A stretch of 7,207 nt of DNA from Pseudomonadota bacterium (GTDB lineage: Bacteria > Pseudomonadota > Alphaproteobacteria > Rhizobiales > Rhizobiaceae), in NCBI GenBank assembly GCA_023428515.1, contig JAEYXI010000608.1, forward strand, positions 1 through 7,207, given 5' to 3'. The position numbers and the translations under genes are program-made. The notes beneath the pieces are model-generated. The model worked only from the letters and a program-made list of their open reading frames with translations. It did no database searches and was not told the origin of the DNA. Shown piece by piece: positions 6,862 to 7,207 of the stretch. How positions within the stretch are numbered: the first letter of the stretch is position 1; each line of letters starts with the position of its first letter.

Positions 6862-7207
6862 ATGCATCGCCGTCAGTTTATGTTGCTCTCCGGTAGCGCA
6901 CTCGGGCTGGTCGGTTTTGGCCGCCTCGCGGTGGCCGCCCCGGCTGCCGATATCACCGCAACGCTCAATGTCTTCCGTCCGGCGACGGATACCGACATTC
7001 AGCTCACCGACGCGGCGATCGCGCGCTTCAGGCAGAAATTTCCGAACGTCACGATCAAGCCGCAATACGTGCCGACCAACCCGTGGGGCGAGTACATCAA
7101 CCAACTGATGAACAGCATCGGCGGCAGCGCTTCGCCGGACGTCGTGATGATGGCGACCGAGGGCGTCTCGACCCTCGCCAGCCGCGACATCCTGCGCGAC
7201 ATCATGC
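6862..7207 (+). CDS. ABC-transporter extracellular sugar-binding protein, N-terminal part (3' truncated)
   Basis: The first 115 codons of a family 1 solute-binding protein (SBP_bac_1 type, likely carbohydrate uptake) run off the right edge. Residues 1 to about 26 form an export signal: Met-His, twin arginine (RRQFMLLS), a hydrophobic core (GSALGLVGFG), then an AVAA-type cleavage site. The RRxF pattern with hydrophobic residues fits the Tat pathway, although the usual Ser/Thr before RR is His. No lipobox Cys is visible. The mature start has the family pattern of a first beta strand (ITATLNVFRPATD), a helix (AAIARFRQKFPNVTIKPQYV), 'WGEYINQLMNSIGG' and 'SPDVVMMATEGVSTLASRDIL'. The protein should capture an oligosaccharide or glycoside in the periplasm and deliver it to permeases probably encoded next. 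The tight link to GH116 suggests that the imported sugar is the enzyme's substrate or product. The ligand is unknown. Confidence 0.9.
   Translation, partial: MHRRQFMLLSGSALGLVGFGRLAVAAPAADITATLNVFRPATDTDIQLTDAAIARFRQKFPNVTIKPQYVPTNPWGEYINQLMNSIGGSASPDVVMMATEGVSTLASRDILRDIM

Overview
The window looks like part of a high-GC alphaproteobacterial chromosome. Hyphomicrobiales, for example a Devosia-like genome, is my best guess. This rests on codon use, the style of the PAS-domain C-terminus at the left edge, and the pairing of cytoplasmic GH116 glycosidases with a sugar ABC-transporter binding protein. It is an inference, not a database result. I see no rRNA, tRNA, CRISPR array, insertion sequence or integrase.

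Layout. Bases 2-130 (+) are the last 42 codons of a PAS-domain sensory protein. Bases 131-460 carry no convincing gene and separate that gene from a convergent one. Bases 461-1357 (-) encode an AraC/XylS-family regulator. It is joined by a TGATG stop/start overlap to the upstream gene at 1357-4044 (-), a family GH116 glycoside hydrolase. A 128-bp gap (4045-4172) separates this enzyme from a second, paralogous GH116 gene running the other way (4173-6851, +). That gap holds a perfect 12-bp palindrome. The second GH116 gene is followed after 10 bases by the start of an extracellular solute-binding protein gene (6862 to the window end, +), which has a twin-arginine-like signal peptide and a strong ribosome binding site.

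Proposed function (inference). The window reads as a carbohydrate-use locus. The binding protein, with permease genes expected just past the right edge, would import an oligosaccharide or glycoside. The two GH116 enzymes have no signal peptide and would hydrolyse it in the cytoplasm, and the AraC protein would sense the substrate and control both divergent operons from the shared gap. The substrate cannot be read from the sequence. GH116 enzymes are known as beta-glucosidases, beta-xylosidases, glucosylceramidases and N-acetylglucosaminidases.

The most notable feature is the head-to-head pair of full-length GH116 paralogs around one control region. Both keep the expected catalytic residues, both have an extra C-terminal beta-rich segment, and they have diverged well beyond a recent duplication.
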